Shown here piece after piece: positions 1-10,692 of a stretch of 64,000 nucleotides of DNA. Location of the stretch: assembly GCF_027943255.1 (NCBI RefSeq), contig NC_072897.1, positions 39,344,044 to 39,408,043 on the forward strand, given 5' to 3'. The stretch's first letter is position 1, and every line of letters starts with the position of its first letter. Below the pieces are notes generated by a model. The model did not search any database. It had not been told where the DNA came from and saw nothing but the letters and a program-made list of their open reading frames with translations. A program made the translations under genes and the position numbers. The DNA is from Anastrepha obliqua. Taxonomy: Eukaryota; Arthropoda; Insecta; Diptera; Tephritidae.

Positions 1-1725
1 CGCGTTTTCCTGTAAGAACAAAGACGGCGATCTGGTGACTGACGTACAGAGCAATCTTAAATTATGGAGGGAACACTTCTCGAACCTGTTAAACAGTGAC
101 AGCTGCGCATGTCATAGAGAATGTGAAGATCCCGATACCCCAATCGTTGACGACGGAATTGTAGTTCCGTTACCCGATCATGACGAGGTGAGAATAGCGA
201 TAACGCGCCTAAAGAACAACAAAGCCGCGGGCGCCGACGGACTCCCGGCTGAGCTATTCAAACATGGCGGCGAGGAGCTGGTAAGGTGCATGCATCAGCT
301 CCTATGCAAAATATGGTCGGATGAAAGCATGCCTGCCGATTGGAATTTAAGTGTGCTCTGCCCAATCCATAAGAAGGGCGATCCTGCAATTTGTGCCAAT
401 TACCGCGGGATTAGTCTTCTAAATATCGCCTATAAGGTTCTAGCGAGCGTATTGTGTGAAAGGCTGAAGCCCACCGTCAACCAACTGATTGGACCTTATC
501 AGTGTGGCTTCAGACCTGGAAAGTCTACCATCGACCAAATATTCACAATACGCCAAATCTTGGAAAAGACCCACGAAAGGAGAATCGACACACACCATCT
601 TTTCGTCGACTTCAAAGCTGCATTCGACAGTACGGAAAGGAGTTACCTGTATGCCGCTATGTCTGAATTTGGTATCCCCGCAAAACTAATACGGCTATGT
701 AAGATGACGTTGCTCAACACCAGCAGCGCCGTCAGAATTGGGAAGGACCTCTCCGAGCCGTTTGATACCAAACGAGGTTTCAGACAGGGTGACTCACTGT
801 CGTGTGACTTCTTTAACCTGATGTTGGAGAGCATCGTACGAGCCGCAGAACTTAATCGCTCAGGCACAATATTTTATAAGAGCGTACAATTGTTGGCGTA
901 TGCCGATGATATCGATATCATCGGCCTTAACAACCGCGCTGTTAGTTCTGCCTTCTCCAAACTGGATAAAGAGGCAAAGCGAATGGGTCTGGTGGTGAAC
1001 GAGGACAAAACGAAGTACCTCCTGTCTTCAAACAAACAGTCGGCGCATTCGCGTATCGGCACCACGTCACTGTAGACAGTTATAATTTTGAGGTTGTAAA
1101 AGACTTCGTGTATCTGGGAACCAGCATTAACACCTATAACAATGTCAGCCTTGAAATCCAACGTAGAATCTCTCTTGCCAACAAGTGCTACTTTGGACTA
1201 AGTAGGCAACTGAGCAGTAAAGTCCTCTCTCGACGAACAAAACTAACACTCTACAAGACTCTCATCATGCCCGTCCTGACGTATGGCGCAGAAGCCTAGA
1301 CGATGACAACATCCGATGAAGCGACGCTTGGAGTGTTCGAGAGAAAGATTCTGCGTAAGATTTTTGGACCTTTGCACATTGGCAACGGCGAATATCGCAG
1401 ACGATGGAACGATGAGCTGTATGAGCTTTACGACGACATAGGCATAGCGCAGCGAATAAAGATCCAGCGGCTTCGTTGGCTGGGTCATGTCGTCCGAATG
1501 GATACAAACGCTCCGCCTTTGAAAGTATTCGATGCGGTACCAGCTGGTGGTAGCAGAGGAAGAGGAAGGCCTCCTCTGCGTTGGAAAGATCAGGTGGAGA
1601 AGGACTTGGCTTCACTTGGTGTGTCCAATTGGCGCCGGTTAGCACGAGAAAGAAACGACTGGCGCGCTTTATTAAGCTCGGCCAAAATCGCGTAAGCGGT
1701 TATCGCGCCAATTAAGAAGAAGAAG
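1..1725 (+). mobile_element. RTE-type non-LTR retrotransposon, copy A (5' part outside window)
   Basis: This is the 3' part of an RTE-like retrotransposon. It is the same family as the copies at 28926-31020 and 59616-60453, to which it is nearly identical over long stretches. Its body is reverse-transcriptase coding sequence. After the stop codon (TAA at 1693-1695) there is a very short tail, GCGCCAATTAAGAAGAAGAAG, ending in AAG repeats near 1725. A 3' end made of a short simple repeat instead of poly(A) is typical of RTE elements. The 5' end and its target duplication lie left of the window. The sequence after 1725 belongs to a different, interrupted reading frame. Confidence 0.88.
2..1695 (+). 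pseudogene. RTE reverse transcriptase, broken
   Basis: The frame is open from the window edge (2) to 1075 and holds RT motifs in order: a KAAGADGLPAELFK segment near 217-270, PIHKKGDP near 363-387, NYRGISLL near 400-420, GFRPGKST near 507-533, FVDFKAAFDS near 603-632, the RQGDSLS region near 780-800, and the catalytic LLAYADDIDI near 893-920. A one-base loss near 1062 (copy C has an extra C in GGCACCCACGTC) moves the rest into frames 1108-1299 and 1303-1695. A TAG at 1297-1299 replaces the tryptophan codon of copies B and C. The C-terminal part (RLRWLGHVVRM, GRGRPPLRWKDQV) is the tail common to RTE-clade proteins. The catalytic box is intact but the gene cannot make a full protein. Confidence 0.87.
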
Positions 1726-2193
1726 TAGTTCTAACCGAGTGTGAGGAAGGGGAGGATTAATTAATGCCCATTCACGAATTTTTGCAGTGACATTTAAGCT
1801 ATCCATTGTGTTATTAATTTCACCATCAGAACCTGAAGTTATAGAAAGATTTCTGAATTGATCATCAACACTGGATTCAAAACTATTTTCATTACTTTGC
1901 TGCGAATTATCTGACATTGAATAATTCATCACTGATTCCTGAGTGAATGACACAGTTTCACTTACTTCTTCATAAATAAAATTTGAATCAGTACTATGAT
2001 CACTATTATTCATTGATAATAAATCATCCGGCATCTCAGAATTAAATAAAATTGAAGATGTATTGTCTTCGCTGTCAAGTAAAGCGGAATGTTATGATAC
2101 GCAAGATAATTCACGTCGTGCATTACCAAATTTTTCCGCTCTTGAACGACCGACTTCACGTTTCCGCAATGCTTTACTTTTTATGGTATACAT
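1726..2193 (-). pseudogene. Fragment of an unrecognised reverse-strand protein, cut by RTE copy A
   Basis: Read leftward from an ATG at 2193, the frame starts with a basic stretch (MYTIKSKALRKREVGRS), meets a TAA after about 33 codons, then continues from MPDDLLS at 2034. The second part is rich in Ser, Asn and acidic residues (QQSNENSFESSVDDQ) and then has a TAKIREWALIN segment. The homology-like signal stops near 1726, where the RTE tail begins, so the rest of the gene was probably lost or displaced by that insertion. An acidic low-complexity N-terminus followed by a REWA motif occurs in transposon-derived proteins, but I do not recognise the family. It could instead be one exon of a transposase gene. 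Confidence 0.35.
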
Positions 2194-2445
2194 TTTTATG
2201 AATTAAATGTCCAAATCGTTATAAAATAAAAACAGTCAGATGTACCTTAAATACCAAAAAAAAATTTTTAATAAAATCGATATCTTTCATCGAATATATT
2301 AAGACAAGAGTGAGAGAAAATAAAACTAGTCCGAACAAAACAAATAAATAAATATCTATTGAGATCGACTCATACTCACTTCAACGGGTTAAAAACAAAT
2401 GACCCGATGCTCGGATGTTAAGGCGGAAAAGCGCCACTCTAATTT

Positions 2446-2925
2446 TAAGTCCGGCATTGCCACACATCTCCCTCATTAGGCGCAGATTTGGAAAACCGAT
2501 CTTCGGTAATATTCCGGATTCCATTCTACCATTTAGTTAGGAGTTCCAAACTTGCACCTAAGTACGGTGTCGCCGCACATCTCCCTAATTAGGCGCAAGT
2601 TTGAAAAACAGAACTTCAGTAATACTCCGAACGCCATTCAACAAAGAGGTTAGAAATTCCTAACTTTCGCCTAAGTACGGTATCGCCACACATCTGCCTC
2701 ATTAGGCCCAGGTTTGAAACACCGAACTTCGGTAATACTCCGGATGCCATTCAACAAACCAGTTAGAAAATCCAAACTTTCGCCTAAGTACGGTATCGCC
2801 ACACATCTGCCTCATTAGGCGCAGGTTCGAAAAACCGAACTTCGGTAATACTCCGGATGCCCTTCTACAAATCAGATAGGGATTCCAATTTATGCCTAAG
2901 TGAGACACTGCCACAGATTTTCGTG
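2446..2925. repeat. 113-bp tandem repeat array, about 4.2 units
   Basis: The anchor GCCACACATCT (or a close variant) falls at 2459, 2572, 2685, 2798 and, degenerate, 2910, giving spacings of 113, 113, 113 and 112 bp. Each unit contains a CTCATTAGGCGCAGGTTTG segment, a CTTCGGTAATACTCCGGATGCC segment and a CGCCTAAGTACGGTATCG segment. Units diverge by roughly 10-20 percent by eye, and the last is degraded. The short ORF across the array is a by-product of the repeat. Whether it belongs to a larger satellite or to an element cannot be told from this window. Confidence 0.9.
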
Positions 2926-2997
2926 ACCACAACCAAATTTGGTATTGTTCTGGCATGCCAATCTTTGCCTTTCCTAACGTGGGTCTGGTAAGGTAAT

Positions 2998-3062
2998 AGT
3001 GAGGCGTGCCTCAGTAAGACCTGCCTAATTCGGGCCTAACTGATTCTTCGGCACGCCTCACT
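2998..3062. repeat. 13-bp perfect inverted repeat
   Basis: AGTGAGGCGTGCC at 2998-3010 is the exact reverse complement of GGCACGCCTCACT at 3050-3062, with a 39-base loop. It sits just right of the 113-bp array and could be the terminus of a decayed element or a hairpin. No coding sequence is attached to it. Confidence 0.6.
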
Positions 3063-3109
3063 GTAATTCTAGTCGGGAATTAGGCCATTCAGTTTTTGCA
3101 GCACCTACA

Positions 3110-3960
3110 GTTTCCATGGATATTGACCTCGCTGCTCGAACCAAATTGCTCAAAATAAAATGCTTTGAGACTCTAAAATTTTCTCTGAGGTATTCGACAG
3201 GCTATATTCTCCAATTCTGACAACAAATTTTAACCCAATTGATTCAGATCTGGGCATCCAGGCGACCAATCTTCGGCGGCTATAAACTCAGAATTATTGT
3301 TTTCTAGCAACTGCAGGGTGGTTTTTACCTTATGGGCTGGAGCCAAGCTGCAAGACCGAAAGCACTCCATTGAAGAGAGTACTGCTCAACTGCTTCACCA
3401 CACCTTCTAAGACATCATCCTTGTACACTTTTGCCACGGTATTAACCCCTTTTTCTAACCTAACCTAACGCCTTTGCAAGACACTCACCACCAGACCATT
3501 ACGGAGGGTGGGTGGTGGCCACGCTGAATCCTTGGAACACAATTTTTTGTGTTTTTAGAAGTTTTAACATAGATTTTGTCGTTGTTCTTATTAAAATCTT
3601 ATTAAACCGTTTCTCATCTGTTAAAATAATATTTTCATTGCCGTTGACCGCGTGCCACCGAAGTTGCTTGCATTTGTCGAATCTAATTTTGTTGAAGTGC
3701 GTTGTCAAAAGATTACCAATTGAGCGACGGAAGGCTTTCATGTGGAGATTATCTTTGATTTTCTACTTTCTAAGAGGTTTGAACCACGCGAAGACGACCA
3801 CTTCTTTTTTTGTCTTTCGCTTCAGACGTTTAAGAAAAATGATTGATCGTGCGGTAAACAAACACTCTCGAAATATTAAGCCTTTTCAGCAATTCCTAAA
3901 TCGCACTCATACTTTTACCACACTTTGCGATTTTCCTTACCTCCCACTCTATTGTTAACA
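3110..3960 (-). pseudogene. Tc1/mariner-superfamily transposase relic, maT-like
   Basis: On the minus strand three blocks appear in transposase order. From about 3960 to 3770 there is a helix-turn-helix-like region (SRVFVYRTINHF, then RSGRLRVV). From 3741 to 3499 there is a block ending near the first catalytic Asp (NENIILTDEKRF). From about 3350 to 3235 there is SLAPAHKVKTTLQLL followed by FIAAEDWSPGCPDLNQL. The FIAAEDW..SPDLNP signature and spacing fit maT-type (DD37D) transposases. The second Asp box reads SLAPAH where DSAPAH is expected, so that Asp is lost. Stops, frameshifts and a missing segment between blocks make it dead. Inverted repeats were not identified. Confidence 0.62.
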
Positions 3961-4309
3961 AGCGATATTTGCCACGAAATTGAGTATAATTTATGAGTAG
4001 ACGATGCATACGAAGAAAAGCAAAAATAACGGAACTTTTTCTGCGCACTAGTTCTCACCGAATGCATTTAAAAATTTGGCACAGAATTTATGGCAAGAAT
4101 AAGTACATACGAATATACTGTATTATAGATTTGAAGTCATATGCTTTTATGTGACATCAACATAAAAAAAAAAATCGGGTGTGTTTGCATTTCTCAGCTG
4201 CTACATGGTTATCAGTCTCGATAGTTCTCATAAAGCTAAAAAAAAAAACACCTGGCATTTCGTCTTATAAATATACATACATATATTAGTTTGGGGAAAA
4301 GAAATCTGT

Positions 4310-4525
4310 TTTATGATTAATCTTTAATATCTGGGCGATGCTACGACTACTAACATGCCGGTCAACCTCGATTATTTCTGTGATTTCATCGACATTTTCT
4401 TTAACATCAAAAATGCTGGAACGGAATCGACGGAACTAAGATTGCGCGTAATTAGCTGTTACAGTATCGGCACCATAAACACCGTTCACAATTTCAACGG
4501 TCTGGCTTCCATTTTCGCTGAACTA
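4310..4525 (-). pseudogene. Mariner transposase N-terminal fragment
   Basis: Reading leftward from about 4520, the translation contains VNGVYGADTVTANYAQS, a stop, FRRFRSSIFDVKENVDEITEIIEVDRHV and then SRSIAQILKINHKT. This is the paired helix-turn-helix DNA-binding part of a mariner transposase. It ends abruptly near 4310 with no catalytic domain. The segment is only about 70 codons long and has at least one stop. Confidence 0.7.
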
Positions 4526-4539
4526 ATGTAATTGACTCT

Positions 4540-4700
4540 TACACCCTTTTTGAGTGTTTGACCGAGCTCCTCTTGGGGTGTGCGTCTTGATGTTGTTCCA
4601 CAATGGAGGGACCTACAGTTTTAATACGCTTCCAAACAGCAGATATTTTTTATGAGGAGCTTTTTTGTGGCAGAAATACACACAAAATTGCTGTTAGAAC
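4540..4700 (-). mobile_element. tRNA-derived SINE, truncated copy 1
   Basis: It shares the family's internal segments, including GTGTTTGACCGAGCTCCTC, TTGATGTTGTTCCACAA and GGAGGGACCTACAGTTTTAA, with the copies at 4841-5115, 10445, 11828 and 55985. The tRNA-like head with boxes A and B is missing: similarity stops after GGCAGAAATACACAC near 4685. Because boxes A and B read on the minus strand in the fuller copies, the orientation is minus. The retained part is therefore the body and 3' side of a 5'-truncated copy. Confidence 0.78.
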
Positions 4701-4840
4701 TGTATGTACACATTTCCTAATCGAAATTGATTGCCGGATAATTGAAAATAACTTATTCAAGCCACTCTTCGTTTGTTCATTTTGGAAATAGTAATGTAGT
4801 ATATGTATACACATACATATATACATATATATACATATAT

Positions 4841-5115
4841 AATTGGCACGTACACCCCTTCTGGTTGTTTGGCCGAGCTTCTCCCTCTATTTGTGACGTG
4901 CGTCGTGATGTTATTCCACAAATGGAGGAACCTACAGTTTTAAGCCGACTCCGAACGGCTTTTTCATGATAGAAATACACTCGGAGGTTTGCCATTACCT
5001 GCCGAGGGACGACCGCTATTAAAAATGTTTTTTCTTCATTTCGGTGTTTCACCGAGATTCAAACCTACGTTCTCTCTGAATTCCGAATGCACCAACCATT
5101 CGGCTACGGCGGCCG
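4841..5115 (-). mobile_element. tRNA-derived SINE, near-complete copy 2
   Basis: This is a dispersed repeat of about 275 bp. Read on the minus strand from 5115 it begins CGGCCGCCGTAGCCGAATGG, in which TAGCCGAATGG fits the RNA polymerase III box A pattern TRGCNNARYGG. About 45 bases on is GGTTTGAATCT, a slightly mutated box B (other copies read GGTTCGAATCT). The rest is the family body with TTGCCATTACCTGCC, a CCGACTCCGAACGGC segment, CCTACAGTTTTAA and TTTGGCCGAGCTTC. The layout of tRNA-like head plus unrelated body is that of a SINE. No clear target duplication or A-rich tail is visible. Confidence 0.78.
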
Positions 5116-5210
5116 AAATAGTAATAAAGGAGTAATAATCATTATTCGATTCACATTGGTTGTATCGCGAATATTGTCTTGTATGCATAAAAATATATGT
5201 ATTATACATA

Positions 5211-6513
5211 CAGCTGTGTTCAAAAATATAGTAGTGCAGCACCTCATAACATTCATATTCATTTTTCTATGTGTTTAACAGTACAAATTAATCAGGTTTT
5301 CATATATTTCCAAGAATAGCATTCCATTGGTTTGTGTAATTTTTTGACGACTTTTGCGAAGTGCACCGAAAAGTGGCTGTTCATAATTATAGTAGTGGTT
5401 ACATTAAAGGAAAAACAAAACTGAATAACTTTATTCAAAAATGATTTTTCGCGTTCTTCATACTCAATACAGTCTAATATTTAGTTGCATAGCCTTTATT
5501 TTTAATAACGGTCCTAACAATGCTTCAAGGGAATTTCAGACCATGCTTCCTGAACCACTTGCCAAAGCTAAGTTTTGTTTGAAGCATTTGCAGTTGCCAC
5601 AACTCGCTTAACATCTCCCCATAAGTTTTCGATCAGATTAAGATTTCACAAGCTTGCTCGTATGTTTCCGATCGTTGTCCTGTTGAAATGTCCATTTTAT
5701 AGGCATTTTTCAACTGGCATATGGTAGCAATATATTATTGACATGTCTACATGAACATGTCTATCCATAATGTCATTTATCATATGGATAGAGCCAACGC
5801 CATTGTAAGGTTTATATTCGGTGTTTGGTGGACGTCGTACATACTCCTTAGAACCTGTTCCACCAAATAAAACAATTTTGCTTTCGTCTGTCCACACTAT
5901 GTTTCGGCACTTTTCTGCGGGCCAGACCAGATGAGGATTTGCAGATCTGAGTCGTTCTTCCACATGCTTCCCAGTCAAAAAAGATACTTTTCTAGAACTT
6001 TTGCATTTAGATTTTGCTCTATTAGAAGATGACGGACTGTAAACGTCACTGACCGAGAGATTCACTTCATTTTTGATAACTTTAGATCATTGTAGGCAAC
6101 AATAGGTATTATATTTTCAATTTCCTTGTACGCTTTGCCTTTTGATCTTAGGCGAACTATCAAATCTCTTTTCTCAGCCGTGCAATTCTTTCCCCTGCCC
6201 ACTAGAATAAAAATTATTACATACCCAATGAAAATCATTTACCAAAGCATTAAGTACTATATTAAACTTGCTATTACACTCACACCAAGCACTGCTATAA
6301 TTATGAGCAGCCACTTTTCGGTGCATTTCGCAAAAAGTCATCAAAAGCTTACACAAACCAATGTAAAACTAACAGGATTTAGTCACTATTCTCTTCTTTG
6401 CATACTATTCTTAGAACACAAATGAACACGTGTTCATTTAACACTGTTTAATATGTTGAAAAATGAATATGAATGTTGTGAGGCGCTGCATTACTTAATT
6501 TTTAACAAAGCTG
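5211..6513 (-). mobile_element. Tc1-like DNA transposon with TA target duplications
   Basis: The left end CAGCTGTGTTCAAAAATATAG (from 5211) and the reverse complement of the right end (from 6513, CAGCTTTGTTAAAAATTAAG) are inverted repeats that continue, with mismatches, for about 70 bp and include CATTCATATTCATTTTTC on each side. Both ends abut TA (5209-5210 and 6514-6515). The 1,303-bp length is normal for an intact Tc1-type element. The transposase frame lies on the minus strand and is broken. The termini start CAG rather than the usual CAGT. Confidence 0.87.
5560..6400 (-). pseudogene. Tc1-like transposase, broken
   Basis: The best frame, 6065-5697, includes KHVEERLRSANPHLVWPAE and the first catalytic block NIVWTDESKIVLFGGTGSK, followed by EYVRRPPNTEYKP. 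WTDESK..LFG is the standard Tc1-family first-Asp signature. Upstream (6400-6070) are HTH-region pieces in other frames, and downstream toward 5560 the second Asp and the Glu cannot be read in one frame. Its position inside the TIRs at 5211 and 6513 confirms that it is that element's own gene. Confidence 0.75.
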
Positions 6514-6515
6514 TA

Positions 6516-8270
6516 CATATTTTTTCGTTTAACTAATTAAAAAATAGTAAAATATTTTTCACGGAGTGGAAATTTTTGACTAGTTAAATGAACCTAATAT
6601 TCCTTGTATGTATGTACAAATTTATCACATATTAATAGATAAGGCACGTTGAGGATAGAAATTTTGTTGCTTCTTCATCCCTGTTCCCAACGGTTTTTAC
6701 CGTTAATATTATTATCTACATTATACAGTATATAATAATAATAAATAAGAATTGCATGCATGATACTACGAAATGTTTATATATTAATTGTGAATGAACA
6801 TATGTATGTATGTACATGCCTATTTTTATAAATACCCAGTTGGAAAGTGACCACTGATGTCATGCATACCAAATTCAAGATATGTAATATGGTCGCCCTA
6901 AAACAAACGAAACCTTCGTGAGGCTTCCTATTTGATGCGTTCCACAAGTCATCCATTATGTCATGCAGGTTGTGCCTTTCGGTGATTCTGCGTAATTTTG
7001 ATGTCATCATTTGAATTTTACCGACGAATGTAGCTTGCCTATGACGTCTTCTTTTTCAACGACTTGCGACAATATGACGATTTTTATTGTACTTTCAACA
7101 AACTCATTAGCATGTTATACACAAGTCCACATAACATAACAAAAAATTTAAAAAAAATTTACGGCGACTGTAGCAGTACTTCATTTTTTTATTTACTAAT
7201 ATAACTAATATAAAATTAGGAACATCTTAATTTCGTAAAATGGTAAGATAATGATTGGACTAAGAATTTTAAGAACTGTTTTTACTTCAAGGAAAAATGA
7301 GAATCATATAAAATGATTATATTTCTAATAAATACATTTCTAATAATAAATATTTTATTGAGGAACTCAAAGATTTGTTCACAAGCTACCCATCACTGAG
7401 AAAAAATAAGAGCTAGAACTGTAGAATTAAAATCGTGACAAGGAGAAAAATATTACGAAATAGACAACAACGCTTATATAGAAAGTGTGAAAAAAATCTT
7501 TCTCTCCCCCTTCCTTTTAAGCACAAATAAATATCATACAGGACAATCATTTTTTCCGCTTCCATGTTCACTCAGTAACGAACAGTGTGAAACTAAAATC
7601 GTCAACGAATCCACACGTGTTTGGCGAAATGAGGTTCAACCGATTGTTTGCACTTGCTTTCCGTCTGTTGCCAGCATTATGGGTAGTATATAAATACATA
7701 CATATATGCATGAAAATACTATCTACTAAATTGACTTCGTTTTGTCATAGAACAGCTATTTTCAGCTGGGTACATTATTTTGTACACACATATACATATG
7801 TATGTAAGTGCATGCGTGCATGTGTTCTTATGTATACATACATGCCCGCATACGCAGTGTTTACTGTGTTCTTATCTCGTTTTGCTTACATGAATTTTCA
7901 ATGACAGTCGGTGTACGCTTGTTTTCTCAAAAGCATGGTTATGTAGAGTATAAACGCTCAAACCATTTTATCAACACGTTGGCTGCTTAGTTTACACAAT
8001 CCAACATGATATACACCGCGTTGGCCAACTTTATTCGTGGTGCTGAATATTTCGCAAAATGCAGGAATCAAGTGAAATTTGTACAATAACAGTAATTGGT
8101 GAAATTTTATTTGATTTATTTCTTATTTTTTTTTTTTATTAAACAATTTTTTTTTTTATTATTTATTGTAAAAACAAAACGAATTGTATACTATTACATA
8201 TTAATTTATTTTGTTTAAATTTATTTTCTGCGTAAATAACAAAATAGAAAAATGCAAACAAAGTTGGTTG
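6516..8270. other. AT-rich stretch with no recognised gene
   Basis: No protein family is recognised here on either strand. The short minus ORF at 6777-7010 (with NLHDIMDDLWNASNRKPHEGF) reads more like protein than random frames do, but it is only about 50 codons before low complexity begins and I cannot assign it. Several TACATATGTATGTA-type simple repeats occur near 6800 and 7690-7850, and long T and A runs at 8125-8165. Confidence 0.6.
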
Positions 8271-8274
8271 TACT

Positions 8275-8545
8275 TATAACTTATACAATCTGCGTATACG
8301 AGTGCACGTTCCAACTCATTCTACAACCGCTAACTCCGCCCACCAATAATTAAGACATTTTAATTTTTATGGAACCGTTGAACCAGCATGGAAATCGGTT
8401 GTACAACCAGAGAATGTTAATAAGATTAAAATGTCTTAATTATTGGTGGGCGCAGTTAGCGGTTGTACGAGTATGTAGAATGAGTTGGAATGTGTACTCG
8501 TATACGCAGATTGTGTAAGTTAATAACATTCTCTGGTACAACCAT
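8275..8545. repeat. Long foldback with two overlapping inverted repeats
   Basis: The left arm, about 8275-8362 (from TTATACAATCTGCGTATACG through CCAACTCATTCTACAACCGC to CCAATAATTAAGACATTTTA), is matched in reverse complement by about 8427-8527, with few mismatches and a small length difference. Inside the roughly 65-base loop, GTACAACCAGAGAATGTTAA at 8401-8420 pairs with TAATAACATTCTCTGG plus TACAAC at 8521-8542, just outside the right arm. Two different hairpins therefore share the same DNA. No transposase, TA or other target duplication is evident. Confidence 0.88.
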
Positions 8546-10440
8546 ACATGATACAATCGCATATCCAACATGCCCATGTTGATACAGCGGTTGGAGCGTG
8601 AATACTTTGCATTAAATTTATTCGTTCGTTATGCTTATTATGGTCACTGTTTCTGCGCCCGTGGTCGGCAGTATCACAGTAAAGTGCTCGCGAATGAGTG
8701 ATGATCCAATTTTTATGATGTTAGCCTAACGGCTTAACGCTTTGGCTATCATTTAACTAAGAAAACAAGCAACAACAACACAATAGAAAAAAAATGAGCA
8801 ATAAGGAACAAAGTGCTTAAGCTCCCAGATAGCAAGCCAGACTGGCAACCAGGTAGGCAGGCAACAGCCTGCCAGTTAGTTATCCAAACCGCCAACGATA
8901 GTTAGCAGTAATGTGCCTTTGGTGTGTGGTGGGCAGTTTTATTAATTAATCAGTCGTTCAGTACATCCAACGGAACATATAGTATTAGAAAAAACTTCTA
9001 AATCGACATCATTTTATTAATTATCTGTGGGAGTTTTTTCATTTACACTTGGAAAAACGCATCCATAAGTATGTGCGTATTAGTACTCGTATTGTACCTA
9101 AATGGGCGTGCATATGCATGTATGTAATAGAACCAATAAGCGACTCGACAAGAACTACAAATTTGTAACAAAAGTAAATGTAAAATGTTGAGCTACTGAC
9201 ATACAAACATATGTCTATATTCATAAAAGTGATTGTGACAATATATACGTTGCATGTGTTTCTTCCGAAACAAACTGTCGCTATATATAAAGTGAATTTT
9301 AAATGTATGCATGCACATACCATACATACATATATAAATGCATATGTAAAGTTTTTTTCGGAGAATTAGATTGGTAATGGAAATATTTCGACTCAATAGA
9401 GCGATTTGGAAAGCCTAAAAGCACGATCGATGTTCTGCAGAACGTCCTTGCGATCGAGTGTTTAAAAGTCGGTTTTTAAATATCTATAAAAGTAAAACGA
9501 AAATGAGCATTAACTACATGAAATCTACAACCTAGTGGCTTGTGCGTGATTACCACCCGGTTGATTCCTAGTTCGCTGCTCATTAGACGTGAAACATCTA
9601 ATGATAGAAAAGTTGTTTTCTGGCAATAGCAAACATCAGAGTGCCTTTTGCGAAAAAAAATATTTTATAAAAACCATCTACCATTCGAAGAGGAAGATCT
9701 CTAAATTATTAAATTATATGTAGAACCATACTCTAGTTATCTGGGTAAGAATTTACTAATTTTAAAGCAATTTGAATACAAAGAGTAAGGAGTTTCAAGA
9801 TACAGGAATGTATAGTCCAAAGCTTATTTCAATTAAATTTTATTTTTTATATTCGGAAAGAAATAAAGAAAAAATTCAGAGAGTGAGCAAATTCATTTAT
9901 CATTATAAACAATATAAATACGTATTTTTTTTGCTAATTAACACTTTTTATGATTCCCAGTTCTTTTTATTTTCTTATTTAACAAGTAATGTGATGAGGA
10001 TATTTTATGAAGAGTTCATTTTACAAACCAATTATATGAATTTGACGCATGGCTGTATAAATGTATCAACATTCATATGGTTATAACTGGAAACATTAAG
10101 TTTGTTACTTTAATAGTATTTTGATACCCAGCGACAATAAATATTGTAGTCTAAAATACAATACATTAAAATTTAACTAAGAAATTTTTAATTTTTACCA
10201 ACTCTTTCCGCCTTTCAAAGTATATTAGTAGGTTTGGCACAATAAATTTTTCACACAAACAGGGATTTTAAACAGAGTACTGAATCTTTCTTATTAAGCC
10301 ATTTTCATATTATTATATATTTCATACATATTTCCAGCCAACTATATATATTATTCAATTTACAATAGCATTAATTTTATTATCTTGATATTTTATACTG
10401 TATACATATGTATGTGCACACGTGTATGTATGTAATTAAA
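8546..10440. other. Gene-free AT-rich stretch with small palindromes
   Basis: No coding region can be supported. Visible structure is limited to a small hairpin, GGCAGGC-AACA-GCCTGCC, at 8856-8873; a 12-bp palindrome, GTTCTGCAGAAC, at 9432-9443 between two CGATCGA-like sites; and TATG/TACA simple repeats at about 9085-9125, 9305-9350 and 10405-10435. The ORF at 9772-10086 is low-complexity, rich in Phe, Tyr, Ile and Asn, and has no recognised motif. Less repetitive DNA at 8550-8960 could be unique intergenic sequence. Confidence 0.55.
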
Positions 10441-10444
10441 GTTG

Positions 10445-10692
10445 GGAATTTGGCAGAGTTCTTCCCAAAATTTGTGGTGTGCGTTTTGGAGGCACCTACA
10501 GTTTTAGCCACCTATGAAAAGTAGATGGTTTTTAATAAGGAGCTTTTTCATGGCAGAATTACACTCGGAGATTTACCATTGCCTGGCGAGAGGTGGCCTT
10601 TATTAGAAAAGGTGTTTCATCCCCACAGTGGGTTTCGAGCCCGAGCCCTACTGTATGGTAGTCACGCACATATTCATTCTGCCACGGCGGTT
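10445..10692 (-). mobile_element. tRNA-derived SINE, copy 3
   Basis: Family segments occur in the order seen in copy 2: AATTTGGCAGAGTTC, TTTGTGGTGTGCG, GGCACCTACAGTTTTA, GGAGCTTTTTCATGGCAGAA, TTACACTCGGAGATTTACCATTGCCTGGCGAG, TTATTAGAAAAGGTGTTTC. At the right end are GGGTTTCGAGCCCGAGCCC, GGTAGTCACGCAC and CCACGGCGG. Boxes A and B are degraded, so this is an old copy. Confidence 0.72.

Noticed and set aside
1265..1645. 126-codon minus-strand ORFs at 1265, 30574 and 59997 that are conserved between copies
   Set aside because: They are antisense shadows of the conserved RTE C-terminus; conservation follows the coding strand.
6777..7010. Minus-strand ORF with NLHDIMDDLWNASNRKPHEGF
   Set aside because: There are only about 50 plausible residues, followed by low-complexity sequence. 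It could be an exon or a relic, but nothing shows which.
9772..10086. 104-codon plus-strand ORF
   Set aside because: Composition is dominated by Phe, Tyr, Ile, Lys and Asn, as expected from AT-rich non-coding DNA. No motif, no neighbouring support.
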